Assembly (NCBI GenBank): GCA_021325215.1
Contig: JAJPHO010000004.1
Span: forward strand, 1-43,100
Origin: Alphaproteobacteria bacterium
Lineage (GTDB): Bacteria; Pseudomonadota; Alphaproteobacteria; Rhodospirillales; Magnetospirillaceae
Reading direction: 5' to 3'
Length of the DNA: 43,100 nt
A program made the translations under genes and the position numbers. The notes below the pieces were generated by a model. It ran no database searches, was not told the DNA's origin, and saw only the letters and a program-made list of their open reading frames with translations. Of the stretch, positions 9,701 to 18,949 are shown one piece after another; positions within the stretch are counted from its first letter, which is position 1; each line of letters opens with the position of its first letter.

Positions 9701-10004
9701 CGATGTCGCGGTTGAGGCCGAATTGCAGGGTGATGCGGGTATTGCCCACGCCGGACGAGGAGGTCATCTCGGTGACGTCGGCGATCTGGCCCAGATGCCG
9801 TTCCAGCGGCGTCGCGACGCTGGTCGCCACGGTCTCGGGACTGGCCCCAGGCAGGTTGGCCTGTACCGAGATGGTCGGGAAATCGACCTGCGGCAGCGGC
9901 GCGACCGGCAGCAGGAAGTAGGCGACACTTCCGGCGAGGGCGACCCCCAGGGTCAGCAGGACGGTGGCGACGGGGCGGGCGATGAAGACAGCAGCGGGAT
10001 TCAC
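6729..10004 (-). CDS. RND efflux permease, second MdtC-like paralogue
   Basis: The 1091-residue inner-membrane pump starts at a GTG that overlaps the preceding stop as GTGA; the longer open frame upstream is the neighbour's shadow. TM1 ([19 protein letters not shown]) is followed by the periplasmic porter domain. Proton-relay residues are present: D401/D402 in GFVVDDAIV (TM4) and the lysine pair 982/983 in [10 protein letters not shown] (TM10). MdtC-like signatures include [35 protein letters not shown] and VNHQG. Residues about 773-830 are a Ser/Ala/Thr-rich insertion absent from the MdtB-like protein. It would export amphiphilic compounds using the proton gradient, probably as part of a mixed trimer. 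Confidence 0.93.
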   Translation of the reverse strand: MNPAAVFIARPVATVLLTLGVALAGSVAYFLLPVAPLPQVDFPTISVQANLPGASPETVATSVATPLERHLGQIADVTEMTSSSGVGNTRITLQFGLNRDIDGAARDVEAAINAARVDLPSSLRSNPTYRKVNPADSPIMILAMTSDTLTQGQVYDSAATVLQQKLSQVDGIGQVNVGGSSLPAVRIELNPTAMFKYGIGLEDVRAALASANANAPKGAIEIDDRHLQIYTNDQASKAEQYRQLVVAYRNGRPVRLTDVGDVTDSVEDLRNMGLSNGKPSVLVILFRQPGANIIETVDRVMALLPELRASIPAAINLDVAMDRSPTIRGSLHDVERTLLISLCLVILVVYLFLRDGRATFIPSIAVPVSIIGTFGAMYMLNYSLDTLSLMALTIATGFVVDDAIVVLENCVRHIENGMPRMQAALQGAREVGFTVVSMSVSLVAVFIPILLMGGIVGRLFREFAVTLSVAILVSLVVSLTTTPMLCAYLLRKPKEVHEQGRLFRWSEQAFTSFANFYARTLRVALRHRVITLAILAATVALNFWLYTQLPFGFFPQQDTGRLNGGIQADQSISFQLMRQKLQKFIEIVKADPDVESVVGFTGGGQVNSGNVFVALKPVTERKLTSDQVIGRLRGKLAQVPGARLFLQASQDVRVGGRSSNAQYQYTLQSDDLNELRTWSPKLLAALVGNPALADVNSDQQDKGLETDLVIDRDTAYRLKLNASEIDNTLYDAFGQRQVSTIFNALNQYHVVMEVAPQYWQDPEMLKQIWVSTSGGSASGTQTTNAVAGTTVASTKSSSAPTAASIAADSARNAANNALAASGHSSASAGAAVSTSAETMVPLSSFARYVPGTTPLAVNHQGHFVATTLSFNLPPGKSLSDAVAAIDAAEKRIGMPATVHGTFAGTARTFQDSLATLPVLIAAALLAVYIVLGILYESYIHPLTILSTLPSAGVGALLALLICNTEFSLIALIGVLLLIGIVKKNAIMMIDFALDAERTQGLSSEEAIYQACLLRFRPIMMTTMVALLGALPLALGQGDGAELRRPLGISIVGGLLVSQILTLYTTPVVYLTLDRLRRRRGRSTNPAKPGIA
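7024..7079. repeat. 56-bp stretch identical to 13624-13679 in the mdtB-like gene
   Basis: This codes for the TM10 region around [15 protein letters not shown]. It is base-for-base the same in the MdtB-like and second MdtC-like genes, although those proteins differ clearly overall. This points to strong constraint or gene conversion. Confidence 0.75.
7720..7774. repeat. 55-bp stretch identical to 11010-11064 in the first mdtC-like gene
   Basis: The identical block codes for part of the periplasmic domain (around [18 protein letters not shown]), immediately before the Ser/Ala-rich insertion. Flanking sequence diverges on both sides, as expected from local gene conversion between tandem paralogues. 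Confidence 0.75.
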
Positions 10005-13000
10005 GAGGGACGCAGCCTGGCAAAGATGTTGAAGAAAGACCCGATCTTCTTCAGGCGGCGTCCCACCCCGCCCCAAGAAGCCCGATCGAGCAGCAAAAAC
10101 ACCACCGGAGTGGTGTAAAGCGTCAGAATCTGGCTGACGAACAACCCGCCCATCACGCTGATGCCCAGAGGCTGGCGCAGCTCGGCGCCGTCGCCATGGC
10201 CGATGGCCAAAGGCAGGGCGCCGAACAGGGCCACCATCGTCGTCATCAGAATGGGGCGGAAGCGCAGCAGGCACGCGTGATAGATCGCGTCCACGCTGCT
10301 GACATCGCCGGCGCGCTTAACCTGCAGCGCCACGTCGACCATCATGATGGCGTTCTTCTTGACGATGCCGATCAGAAGAAGAATGCCGATCAGGGCGATG
10401 ATCGAGAATTCGGTGTTGAACGCCATCAGCGCCAGCAGCGCCCCGACGCCGGCCGAGGGCAGGGTCGACAGGATGGTGATCGGGTGCTTGGTGCTCTCGT
10501 ACAGGATGCCCAGCACGATATAGAGGGTGGCGATGGCGGCCAGCAGCAGCAACGGCGTGTTGTTGTTCTGGTCCTGGAAGAATTTGGCGTAGCCGGCATA
10601 GTCGCCATGCACCGAATTGGGCATGCGGATGGCGGCCGAGGCCTCGGCGATGGCTTTCTCGCCGTCGGACAGCGATTTGCCCTCGGCCAGATTGTAGGAA
10701 ATGGTCGCCGCGACGTAATGGCCCTGGTGGTTGACCGCCAGCGGCGTCTTGCCCGTGCCGAAATGCGCCACCGTCGCCAGCGGAATCATGGTCTCGGTCG
10801 AGGTGCTGACCGCCGAGCCGGTCGAGGCCGAGCCACGGCCGAGCACGGCGATGGCGTTGAGCTTGGAATTGCGCACCGTGTCCTGCGCCACCGAAGCGGC
10901 CGATAGCGCCGATTTGCGCGATACCGACGTGCCCGACACGGCGTTGGTGGCATGGGTGCCGGAAATGGCGCCGCCGGCGGTGCTGACGAACAGGTCGTTG
11001 AGGATCTCGGGGTCCTGCCAATATTGCGGCGCGACCTCCATCACCACGTGATACTGGTTCAGCGGATTGAAGATGGTCGAAACGCGGCGCTGGCCGAACG
11101 CGTCATAGAGCGCATTGTCGATCTGCGACACCGACAGATTGAGGCGGGCCAGGGCGGAGCGGTCGAGTTCGAGATTGCTTTCCAGCCCGCCATTCTGCTG
11201 GTCGTTGGACACGTCGGTCAGCAGCGGATTCTTCTTCAGCTCGGCGGTCAGTTTCTCGACCCAGATCCGCAGTTCGGCGACGTCCTCGCCCTCCAGCGTA
11301 TATTGATATTGCGCGTTGGATTGGCGCCCGCCGCCGCCGATGCTCTGCGCCGAGAACAGATAGCCGGTCGCGCCCGGTATAGCGTTCAGCTTGGGGCGCA
11401 GGCGGCTCATGATCTGGTCGGCCGTACTGTCGCGCTCCTTCAGCGGCTTCAGCGTGACCAGCACGCGGGCAGAATTGGTGCCGCCATTGAACCCGCCGCC
11501 GCCGGTGAAGCCGACCACGTCGCGCACGTCGGGATCGGCGCGGACGATGTCGACCACGGTTTTCAGCTTCTGGCTCATGCCCTGGAACGAGATGCTCTGG
11601 TCGGCCTCGATGCCGCCCTGCAGCGTGCCGGTGTCCTGCTGGGGGACGAAGCCCTTAGGCACGGCGGCGAACAGGTAGAAATTGAAGAAGATGGTCAGGA
11701 TCAGCGTGATGAAGGTGATCCAGGGATGGCGCAACGCCGTCGACAGGGTCTCGGCATAGAAGCCCTTCAGCCCTTCGACCACATGCTCGCTCCAGCGCAC
11801 GAAGCGCGACGGCTTGTGATGGCCGTGATCCTTGAGCAGCAGGGTGCACAGAACCGGGGTGATGGTCAGCGACACCAGCAGCGACACGGTGATGGTGGCC
11901 GACAGGGTCACCGCGAAATTGCGGATGAAACGCCCGGCCAGACCGCCCATGAACAGCAGGGGTATGAACACCGCGATCAGCGACAGGCTCATCGACAGCA
12001 CGGTGAAGGCGACTTCCTTGGTGCCCTGCAAGGTGGCGGCGCGGCTGGACATGCCTTCCTCGCGCAGGCGCACGACGTTTTCCACCACCACGATGGCGTC
12101 GTCGACCACGAAGCCGGTGCTGACCGTCAGCGCCATCAGGGTCAGGTTGTTGAGGCTGTAGCCCAGCCATTCCATCACCGCGAAGGTGCTGATGATCGAG
12201 ACCGGCACCGCGATGCTGGGGATGGCCGAGGCGCGGGCGTCGCGCAGGAAGAAGAAGACCACGCCGATCACCAGCGCCAGCGAGATGACCAGGGTCTTTT
12301 GCACGTCGTTGACTGAACCGCGGATGGTGTTGGTCAGGTCGATCGGCATGGACAGGTTGATGTCGGCCGGGATCGAGGCCTTCAATTCCGGCAGCAGCGC
12401 CTTCACCCGTTCGGCGGTGTCGATGATGTTGGCGCCGGGCTGCCGGGTGACCTGGACGATCACGGCGGTCTTGTCGCCGGACAGGCCCATATTGCGGACA
12501 TCCTCGACGCTGTCGATCACTTCGGCGATATCGGACAGGCGCACCGTGCGTCCCTGCCGGGTCGCCACCACCAGCGAGCGGTACTGGTCGGCGTGCCGGG
12601 CCTGGTCGTTGGTATAGATCTGCCAATGGGTGTCGCCGGTTTCCAGCGCGCCTTTCGGGGCGTTGGCGTTGGCGCCGGCCAGCGCCGCGCGCACATCCTC
12701 CGAGCCGATGCCGTATTTGAACATGGCGGTGGGGTTCAGCTCGACGCGCACGCCGGGCAGGGCGCTGCCCGAGACGCGCACATTGCCCACACCGTCGACC
12801 TGGCTGATCTTCTGCTGCAGCACCGACGCGGCGGAGTCGTAGAGCTGTGCCGGCGTCAGCGTGTCCGACGTCATGGCCAGCATCAGGATCGGCGCGTCGG
12901 ACGGATTGAAGCGCCAATAGCCGGGGAAGCCGTTGATCGCTGAGGGCAGGTCGGCCAGCGAGGCGTTGATCGCCGCCTGCACGTCGCGGGCGGCGCCGTT

Positions 13001-13303
13001 GATGTCGCGGTCGAGGCTGAACTGCAGGATGATGTTGGTGCTGCCGACATTGCTGGTCGACGTCATCTCGGTGACGCTGGCGATGGCGCCGAGATGCCGT
13101 TCGAGCGGCGTCGCCACCGTGGTCGCCATGGTTTCCGGGCTGGCGCCCGCCATGTTGGCATAGACCACGATGGTGGGAATGTCGACCTGCGGGAACGGCG
13201 CCACGGGCAGCAGGAAATAGCTGACGATGCCGGCCAGGGTCAGGCCGATCGTCAGCAGCGTGGTCGCCACCGGGCGCCCGATGAAGAGCGCCACCGGGTT
13301 CAT
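10001..13303 (-). CDS. mdtC: RND efflux permease, MdtC-like
   Basis: The 1100-residue pump has the same layout as its downstream neighbour: TM1 [19 protein letters not shown], MdtC-type [12 protein letters not shown] and [12 protein letters not shown], and [14 protein letters not shown]. Proton-relay residues D401/D402 and K982/K983 are intact. A 58-residue Ser/Ala/Thr-rich insertion (about 773-836, containing [11 protein letters not shown] and [16 protein letters not shown]) lies at the same place as in the next gene. Its ATG overlaps the stop of an 11-codon mini-ORF, and a GGAG site lies nine bases upstream. In E. coli, MdtB and MdtC form one heterotrimeric pump with MdtA; here the C-type subunit is duplicated. 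Confidence 0.93.
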   Translation of the reverse strand: MNPVALFIGRPVATTLLTIGLTLAGIVSYFLLPVAPFPQVDIPTIVVYANMAGASPETMATTVATPLERHLGAIASVTEMTSTSNVGSTNIILQFSLDRDINGAARDVQAAINASLADLPSAINGFPGYWRFNPSDAPILMLAMTSDTLTPAQLYDSAASVLQQKISQVDGVGNVRVSGSALPGVRVELNPTAMFKYGIGSEDVRAALAGANANAPKGALETGDTHWQIYTNDQARHADQYRSLVVATRQGRTVRLSDIAEVIDSVEDVRNMGLSGDKTAVIVQVTRQPGANIIDTAERVKALLPELKASIPADINLSMPIDLTNTIRGSVNDVQKTLVISLALVIGVVFFFLRDARASAIPSIAVPVSIISTFAVMEWLGYSLNNLTLMALTVSTGFVVDDAIVVVENVVRLREEGMSSRAATLQGTKEVAFTVLSMSLSLIAVFIPLLFMGGLAGRFIRNFAVTLSATITVSLLVSLTITPVLCTLLLKDHGHHKPSRFVRWSEHVVEGLKGFYAETLSTALRHPWITFITLILTIFFNFYLFAAVPKGFVPQQDTGTLQGGIEADQSISFQGMSQKLKTVVDIVRADPDVRDVVGFTGGGGFNGGTNSARVLVTLKPLKERDSTADQIMSRLRPKLNAIPGATGYLFSAQSIGGGGRQSNAQYQYTLEGEDVAELRIWVEKLTAELKKNPLLTDVSNDQQNGGLESNLELDRSALARLNLSVSQIDNALYDAFGQRRVSTIFNPLNQYHVVMEVAPQYWQDPEILNDLFVSTAGGAISGTHATNAVSGTSVSRKSALSAASVAQDTVRNSKLNAIAVLGRGSASTGSAVSTSTETMIPLATVAHFGTGKTPLAVNHQGHYVAATISYNLAEGKSLSDGEKAIAEASAAIRMPNSVHGDYAGYAKFFQDQNNNTPLLLLAAIATLYIVLGILYESTKHPITILSTLPSAGVGALLALMAFNTEFSIIALIGILLLIGIVKKNAIMMVDVALQVKRAGDVSSVDAIYHACLLRFRPILMTTMVALFGALPLAIGHGDGAELRQPLGISVMGGLFVSQILTLYTTPVVFLLLDRASWGGVGRRLKKIGSFFNIFARLRPS

Positions 13304-13335
13304 TCAGCGAAGCTCCGCTCGGCGCGCTGCATCAT
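13300..13335 (-). other. 11-codon mini-ORF bridging the mdtB-like and mdtC-like genes
   Basis: The peptide [11 protein letters not shown] is encoded exactly across the gap. Its ATG overlaps the mdtB-like stop (ATGA) and its TGA overlaps the mdtC-like start (ATGA). Its tail resembles the RSFAQ C-terminus of the MdtB-like protein, and an 11-bp block (GCGAAGCTCCG on the plus strand) is repeated at 13307-13317 and 13339-13349. It may act as a translational relay, or be the trace of a small duplication. No proof of translation can be drawn from sequence. Confidence 0.4.
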
Positions 13336-16300
13336 TGGGCGAAGCTCCGTCCCAGCTTCGAATCGCGCAGACGCCGCGCCAGATCGTCGAAGGCGAGGTA
13401 GATGACCGGCGTGGTGAACAGGGTCAGCACCTGGCTGAAGATCAGGCCGCCGACGATCGAAACGCCCAGCGGATGGCGCAGTTCCGATCCGGTTCCGGTG
13501 CCGACCATCAGCGGCAGGGCGCCGAGCAGGGCGGCCATGGTGGTCATCAGGATCGGACGGAAGCGCAGCAGGCAGGCCTGGTAGATCGCTTCACGCGGCG
13601 CCATGCCGCCATGGCGTTCGGCTTCGAGGGCGAAGTCGATCATCATGATGGCGTTCTTCTTGACGATGCCGATCAGCAGGATGATGCCGATGATGCCCAT
13701 CACGCCGAGATCCTGGCCGGCCAGGATCAGCGCCAGCAGCGCGCCGATGCCGGCCGAGGGCAGGGTCGACAGGATGGTGATCGGGTGGATGTAGCTCTCA
13801 TAGAGCACGCCCAGAACGATATACATGGTCACGATGGCGGCCAGGATCAGCAGCACTTCGTTGGACAGCGAGCCCTGGAAGGCCAGCGCCGCGCCCTGGA
13901 AGCGGGTGATCACGCTGGCGGGCAGGCCCATTTCCTTCTCGACCCGCTGGATCGCCTCGACCGCCTCGCCCAAGCTGACGCCGGGCGCGACGTTGAACGA
14001 GATCTGCGCGGCGGGGAACTGGCCCAGATGGTTGATCTGCAGCGGCGCCGTGGTCTGGTGCACGGTGGCGATCGCCGTCAGGGGCACCTGGCCGCCCGAG
14101 GAGGAGGGCAGGTACAAGAGATCGAGCGACTGCAGCGAGCTCTGCATCTGCGGATCGCCTTCGAGCACCACGCGGTACTGGTTCGACTGGGTGAAGATGG
14201 TCGAGACCTGGCGCTGGCCGAAAGCGTCGTACAGCGCATTGTCGACGGTGGCCGGGGTGATGCCGAAGCGGCCGGCGGTATCGCGGTCGATCTCGATATA
14301 GGCGGCCTGGCCGGCATCCTCGGCGTTGGAGGTGACGTCGGCCAGCACCTTTTCCTGGTTGAGGCGGGCCACCAGCTTCGGCACCACATCGGACAATTCC
14401 TTGGGATTGGCGTCCTCGATGATGAACTGGTACTGGGTGCGGCTGACGGTGGCGTCGATGGTCAGATCCTGCACCGGCTGCAGGAACAGCTCGATGCCGG
14501 GAACGCTGGCCACTTCCTGGCGGATGCGGCGGGCGATCTTGTCGGCGCTGTCGTGGCGCTCTTCCTTGGGCTTCAGATTGATCAGGAAGCGGCCGGTATT
14601 CAGCGTGGTGTTGGTGCCGTCGACGCCGATGAAGGAGGACAGGCTTTCGACGTCCGCGTCCTTGAGGACCGCGGCGGCCAACGCTTCCTGGCGGTCGGCC
14701 ATGGCGGCGAACGAGATCGATTGCGAGGCTTCGGAAATGCCCTGGATCAGGCCGGTATCCTGCACCGGGAAGAAACCTTTCGGCACGACGATGTAGAGCA
14801 GGACGGTCAGGCCGAGGGTGCCGATGGCGACCAGCAAGGTGAGTCTGGAATGGTCGAGCACCCAGGTCAGCGCGCTGCCATAGCCGCGGATCAGGCGCGA
14901 GAACCAGTCATTGGCGTGGCGCGGATCTGCCTCGGCCATGCCGCCCTTGTGGTGCGGGCGCAGCATCTTGGCGCACAGCATCGGGACCAGGGTCAGCGAC
15001 ACCACCGCCGAGATCAGGATGGTGACGGCCAGGGTGACGGCGAATTCGCGGAACAGGCGGCCGACCACGTCGCCCATGAACAGCAGCGGGATCAGCACGG
15101 CGATCAGCGAGATGGTCAAGGACACGATGGTGAAGCCGATCTGCTCGGAGCCCTTGAGCGCCGCTTCCAGCGGGCTGTCGCCCTGTTCCAGATAGCGGGC
15201 GATGTTCTCGATCATCACGATGGCGTCGTCGACCACGAAACCGGTGGCGATGGTCAGCGCCATCAGGGTCAGGTTGTTGACCGAATAGCCGCACAGATAC
15301 ATGGCGCCGAAGGTGCCGATCAGCGACAGCGGCACCGACAGCGACGGGATGATGGTGGCCGGCACGTTGCGCAGGAACACATAGATCACCGCGACGACCA
15401 GCACCACGGCGAGGCCGAGCTCGAACTCGACGTCGGCGACGGACGCCCGGATCGTGTTGGTGCGGTCTGTCAGCACCTTGACCTCGACCGCCGCCGGCAT
15501 CGAGGCGCGCAGTTCCGGCAGCAGCGCCTGGATCGAATTGACCACCTGGATGACGTTGGCGCCCGGCTGGCGCTGGACGTTGAGGATGATGGCGGGCGAG
15601 GTGTTCATCCAGCCGCCCAGCTTGGAATTCTCGGCCCCGTCGATCACGGTGGCGACGTCGCGCAGGAAGACCGGCGCGCCGTTCTTGTAGGCGACGACGA
15701 TCTGGTTGTAGTCGGTCGCCTGCTTCAGCTGGTCGTTGGCATTGATGGTGTAGGAGCGCGACGGGCCGTCGAAGCTGCCCTTCGGCGTGTTGACGTTGGC
15801 ATTGCCGATGGTGGTGCGCAGATCGTCGATATTGAGGCCATAGGCCGCCAGCGCGCGGGCATTGGCCTGGATGCGCACGGCGGGGCGCTGGCCGCCTGAA
15901 ATGCTGACCAGGCCGACGCCGGGCAGCTGCGAGATCTTCTGGGCCAGACGAGTGTCGGCCAGATCCTCGACCTGGGTCAGCGGCATGGTGGTCGAGGTGA
16001 TCGCCAGGGCGATGATCGGCGCGTCGGCCGGATTGACCTTGGCATAGATCGGCGGCGCCGGCAGATCCGACGGCAGCAGGTTGCCGGCGGCGTTGATGGC
16101 GGCCTGCACCTCCTGCTCGGCGATGTCGAGGTTCAGGTTGAGGCCGAACTGCAGGGTGATCACCGAGGCGCCGGCCGAGCTGGTCGACGACATCTGGTTC
16201 AGGTTCGGCATCTGACCGAACTGGCGTTCGAGCGGCGCCGTCACCGACGAGGTCATCACCTCGGGGCTGGCGCCGGGATAGAGCGTCTGCACCTGGATGG

Positions 16301-16430
16301 TCGGGTAATCGACCTCGGGCAGGGCGGACAGCGGCAGGAAGGAAAAGGCGACCAGTCCGATCAGCATCACCGCCACCATCAGGAGCGAGGTGGCGACCGG
16401 GCGGAGGATGAAGGGACGTGACGGACTCAT
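13332..16430 (-). CDS. mdtB: RND efflux permease, MdtB-like
   Basis: The 1032-residue pump matches MdtB in motif after motif: [69 protein letters not shown], and a [20 protein letters not shown] segment. Proton-relay residues are D401/D402 (TM4) and K924/K925 (TM10). At the site where both MdtC-like proteins carry an insertion, it has only a short PSSSGGQ loop. The start is [11 protein letters not shown]; the frame extends further upstream but no family member has that extension. It follows mdtA by 37 bp. In the E. coli heterotrimer MdtB is usually present in two copies per MdtC. Confidence 0.95.
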   Translation of the reverse strand: MSPSRPFILRPVATSLLMVAVMLIGLVAFSFLPLSALPEVDYPTIQVQTLYPGASPEVMTSSVTAPLERQFGQMPNLNQMSSTSSAGASVITLQFGLNLNLDIAEQEVQAAINAAGNLLPSDLPAPPIYAKVNPADAPIIALAITSTTMPLTQVEDLADTRLAQKISQLPGVGLVSISGGQRPAVRIQANARALAAYGLNIDDLRTTIGNANVNTPKGSFDGPSRSYTINANDQLKQATDYNQIVVAYKNGAPVFLRDVATVIDGAENSKLGGWMNTSPAIILNVQRQPGANVIQVVNSIQALLPELRASMPAAVEVKVLTDRTNTIRASVADVEFELGLAVVLVVAVIYVFLRNVPATIIPSLSVPLSLIGTFGAMYLCGYSVNNLTLMALTIATGFVVDDAIVMIENIARYLEQGDSPLEAALKGSEQIGFTIVSLTISLIAVLIPLLFMGDVVGRLFREFAVTLAVTILISAVVSLTLVPMLCAKMLRPHHKGGMAEADPRHANDWFSRLIRGYGSALTWVLDHSRLTLLVAIGTLGLTVLLYIVVPKGFFPVQDTGLIQGISEASQSISFAAMADRQEALAAAVLKDADVESLSSFIGVDGTNTTLNTGRFLINLKPKEERHDSADKIARRIRQEVASVPGIELFLQPVQDLTIDATVSRTQYQFIIEDANPKELSDVVPKLVARLNQEKVLADVTSNAEDAGQAAYIEIDRDTAGRFGITPATVDNALYDAFGQRQVSTIFTQSNQYRVVLEGDPQMQSSLQSLDLLYLPSSSGGQVPLTAIATVHQTTAPLQINHLGQFPAAQISFNVAPGVSLGEAVEAIQRVEKEMGLPASVITRFQGAALAFQGSLSNEVLLILAAIVTMYIVLGVLYESYIHPITILSTLPSAGIGALLALILAGQDLGVMGIIGIILLIGIVKKNAIMMIDFALEAERHGGMAPREAIYQACLLRFRPILMTTMAALLGALPLMVGTGTGSELRHPLGVSIVGGLIFSQVLTLFTTPVIYLAFDDLARRLRDSKLGRSFAQ

Positions 16431-16467
16431 GGTCGGTTTTCCGGTGCGGTTTACTGACGTGCAGGGC

Positions 16468-17814
16468 TTATTGGGGCTTCTTCTGCTCAGGCGGCGTCGC
16501 CGGCTGGCTCGGGTCCTGCTGCTTGCGGTGATGCTCGCGCGGCTGGCCATCCGGCGTTGCGGGCGGGTTCACGCCCCCCGGACCGGCGCCACCCTTGACG
16601 GCGCCGGCTCCGTCGCCGCTGCCCGGCAGCGTGACCTGCGAGCCCTCGCGCAGCTTGTCGGCGCCGTCGACCACCACCTTGTCGCCCACCTCGAGGCCGG
16701 ACAGCACCGCGACCTTGTCGCCGGACTGCGGGCCGACCTTGATCGGGCGGACCGTGACCGTGTTGTCGTCCTTGATCAGATAGACATAAGCGCCGGGCGC
16801 GCCGTTCTGCACGGCGGCGGTCGGCACCGCCTTGGCGTCGACCAGGGTGTTGACCAGCAGGTCGACATTGACGAATTGCTGCGGATACAGGATCTCGGGA
16901 TTGTTGGCGAACAGAGCGCGCATCTTCACCGTGCCGGTGGTGCTGTCGATCTGGTTGTCGATGGTGTCGAGCTTGCCTTCGGCCAGCTTGATGGTCTTGG
17001 CGCGGTCATAGGCCGTGACCTTGAGCTGGTTGCCCTTGGTGGTCTGGGTCAGCACCTGCGGCAGCTGGTCTTCCGGCAGGGTGAACACCACCGACATCGG
17101 CTCCATCTGGGTGATCACCACCAGGCCGTTGGTGTCCGAGGTCTGCACGTAATTGCCGAGATCGACCTGACGCAAGCCGACGCGGCCGGTGACCGGCGCG
17201 GTGATGTGGCAATAGATCAGGTTCAGCTTGGCGGTGCCGACATTGGCCTGATCGGTGACGACCGTGCCCTTATACTGGTTGACGAGGCTTTCCTGGGTAT
17301 CGACCTGCTGGCTGGCGATCGAATCCTCGGCCAGCAGGGTCTTGTAGCGCTTGAGATCGATTTCGGCCTGCTTCAGCAGCGCCTGGTCGCGGGCCAGGGT
17401 GCCTTGCGCCTGTTCCAGCGCATGCTCATAGGGGCGGGGATCGATCTGGGCGAGGAAGTCGCCCTTCTTGACCATCTGGCCTTCCTGGAAGGCGATCTCC
17501 TGCAGCGTGCCGGCGATCTGCGTCTTGACGGTGACGGTGGCCAGCGGGGTCACGGTGCCCAGCGCGTTGAGCGTGACGTCCAGGTTGCTCTTGGTCACCG
17601 AGGCGGCCACCACCGGCATCGGACCGGCCTGGAACGAGGCGCGGCCGCCGGGGCGGGCGGCGCCGGGCGGGCCGCCGGCCTGTCCGCCATTGTGCGACTT
17701 GTTGTGGATGACGACCCAGGCGACGGCGCCTGCCACGACGATGAGGGCGGCGCCCCAGATCAACCGGCGGCGCAAGCTGGTCGGTTTCGCGGCGCTCAAA
17801 TGGGTTTCGTGCAT
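16468..17814 (-). CDS. mdtA: Periplasmic adaptor (membrane fusion protein), MdtA-like
   Basis: The 448-residue protein has a single N-terminal membrane anchor (about residues 19-36) followed by a Gly/Pro-rich linker. The lipoyl halves ([20 protein letters not shown] and [20 protein letters not shown]) flank an alpha-hairpin rich in Gln/Leu ([22 protein letters not shown], shown in part). A beta-barrel domain contains [20 protein letters not shown]. These features match MdtA closely. It bridges the RND pump and the outer-membrane channel. The C-terminal tail is unusually Pro/Gln/His-rich. A TTG two codons upstream, better spaced to GAGG, is an alternative start. It is the first gene of the efflux operon. 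Confidence 0.93.
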   Translation of the reverse strand: MHETHLSAAKPTSLRRRLIWGAALIVVAGAVAWVVIHNKSHNGGQAGGPPGAARPGGRASFQAGPMPVVAASVTKSNLDVTLNALGTVTPLATVTVKTQIAGTLQEIAFQEGQMVKKGDFLAQIDPRPYEHALEQAQGTLARDQALLKQAEIDLKRYKTLLAEDSIASQQVDTQESLVNQYKGTVVTDQANVGTAKLNLIYCHITAPVTGRVGLRQVDLGNYVQTSDTNGLVVITQMEPMSVVFTLPEDQLPQVLTQTTKGNQLKVTAYDRAKTIKLAEGKLDTIDNQIDSTTGTVKMRALFANNPEILYPQQFVNVDLLVNTLVDAKAVPTAAVQNGAPGAYVYLIKDDNTVTVRPIKVGPQSGDKVAVLSGLEVGDKVVVDGADKLREGSQVTLPGSGDGAGAVKGGAGPGGVNPPATPDGQPREHHRKQQDPSQPATPPEQKKPQ

Positions 17815-17926
17815 GTTCAAAGCAGCCTCTAGTCTTTAGGTCTTCAATGGGTCGATCTGGTTCAGGCGGTCCGGACCTTAGCGGCCCGAAACTGCAACGT
17901 TGTGACAATGAAAGGGCATTTTTGTT
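17815..17926 (-). promoter_or_regulatory. Upstream region of the efflux operon with palindromes
   Basis: The 112-bp gap between the receiver/cNMP regulator gene and mdtA contains GGTCCGGACC (17868-17877, a perfect 10-bp palindrome) and CAACGTTG (17895-17902). Either could be an operator. No clear terminator separates the two genes, so read-through from the regulator gene is possible. Confidence 0.35.
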
Positions 17927-18733
17927 TCATTTTGTTTCGGCGTCGCCGAGCAGATGGTCGATAAGTTCGCCCATGCGGTCGTTCAGGCTTTCGACCCAAT
18001 TGCGCATGAAGGGCGACAGCAGGGCCAGTTCGGCCTGGAATCGGGTGCGCGGGACGCGCATCAGCGAACAATCGGTGAGGGCGGTCGCCGTCGAGCGGCG
18101 CGGGGCGGCGTCGGTCAGGGCCATTTCGCCGATCAGGTCGAACCGCCGATGCGCGAAATCGAGGACGCGGCCGCTGGCGGCGACGCAGCGCTCTTTGACC
18201 TCGCCTTCCAGCAGCACATAGGCGCAGTCGGCCGGGTCTCCCTCGGCGAAGATGACCTGCCCGGCGTGGAAAGCCTCTTCGGCCTCGGCGGCGGCCATGC
18301 CGGTGAAGCCGACGCGCGAGACATGGCGGCGGTCGGCGGGGTTGGCGATCTGCGAAGAAACGTCGAAGCCGAGATAACCCAGCTTGGTTTCCAGCACCTC
18401 GATGCCGAACGGCTTGGTGATGTATTCGTCGGCGCCGGCCGACAACGCTGTCTCGATATGGCTGACGCTGCGCTCGACGGTGCACATGATCAGCTTCATC
18501 TTTTCGCCGCCGGGCAGGCGGCGCAGCTGCTGCACCAGGGCGACGCCGTCTTCGTCGGGCAGATTCCAGTCGACGACGACCAGATCGGGGTGGGATTCCT
18601 CGCACAGAGCCAATGCCGATTGCACGCTGTCCGCCTCGATCACGGCAAAGCCGAGACGCGACAGCATGACGCCGAGAATTCGCCGTACAATAGGCGAATC
18701 ATCGACGACCAGACATTTGTTCAACTCTGTCAT
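17927..18733 (-). CDS. Response regulator with receiver and cyclic-nucleotide-binding domains
   Basis: The 268-residue protein has an N-terminal receiver domain with all key residues: acidic pair D11/D12, phosphoacceptor D55 in VVVDWNLPD, T85 and K107 in ITKPFG. After a linker (about 120-145), a cNMP-binding domain carries the phosphate-binding-cassette-like LIGEMALTDAAPRRSTATA, keeping the Glu and Arg positions that contact cyclic nucleotides. No DNA-binding or enzymatic output domain is present, so signalling must pass by protein contact. The ATG was picked for its AAGGGG site six bases upstream. It is divergent from an MBL-fold protein that also has cNMP-binding-like domains, and lies directly upstream of the efflux operon. 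Confidence 0.85.
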   Translation of the reverse strand: MTELNKCLVVDDSPIVRRILGVMLSRLGFAVIEADSVQSALALCEESHPDLVVVDWNLPDEDGVALVQQLRRLPGGEKMKLIMCTVERSVSHIETALSAGADEYITKPFGIEVLETKLGYLGFDVSSQIANPADRRHVSRVGFTGMAAAEAEEAFHAGQVIFAEGDPADCAYVLLEGEVKERCVAASGRVLDFAHRRFDLIGEMALTDAAPRRSTATALTDCSLMRVPRTRFQAELALLSPFMRNWVESLNDRMGELIDHLLGDAETK

Positions 18734-18949
18734 TCCCATCCCCTTGCAGTGCAACAATAGGCAAAGTCGTCCGGGCTGTGAATGCGGAAGTGACCATGTT
18801 CGACCAACCGCCGTGATTATTCTACCGCTGACTTCTTTTCGTTCGTTCGCTTGTTCTCGGTGGAATTCCGTTCTTGGCCGTCATAGTGTGGACAGACAAG
18901 ACACGTACCAGGGCGCGGTTACACGCGCAGAGAGGGGTGGGGCGCGTCA
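18734..18949. promoter_or_regulatory. Divergent promoter region between the two cNMP-domain genes
   Basis: This 216-bp region must contain both promoters. The middle (about 18810-18860) is AT-richer, with a TTCGTTCGTTCG triplication. I see no convincing -35/-10 pair or conserved operator. The plus-strand gene has a GAGAGGGG ribosome-binding site. Confidence 0.35.

Noticed and set aside
10005..10274. N-terminal extension of the second MdtC-like pump
   Set aside because: The extra 90 residues are out-of-frame sequence of the preceding pump; the GTG at 10004 starts right before the conserved TM1.
13227..15899. An 890-codon plus-strand open frame opposite the mdtB-like gene
   Set aside because: The translation is repetitive Asp/Gly/Gln/His-rich noise, while the minus strand encodes a full RND pump.
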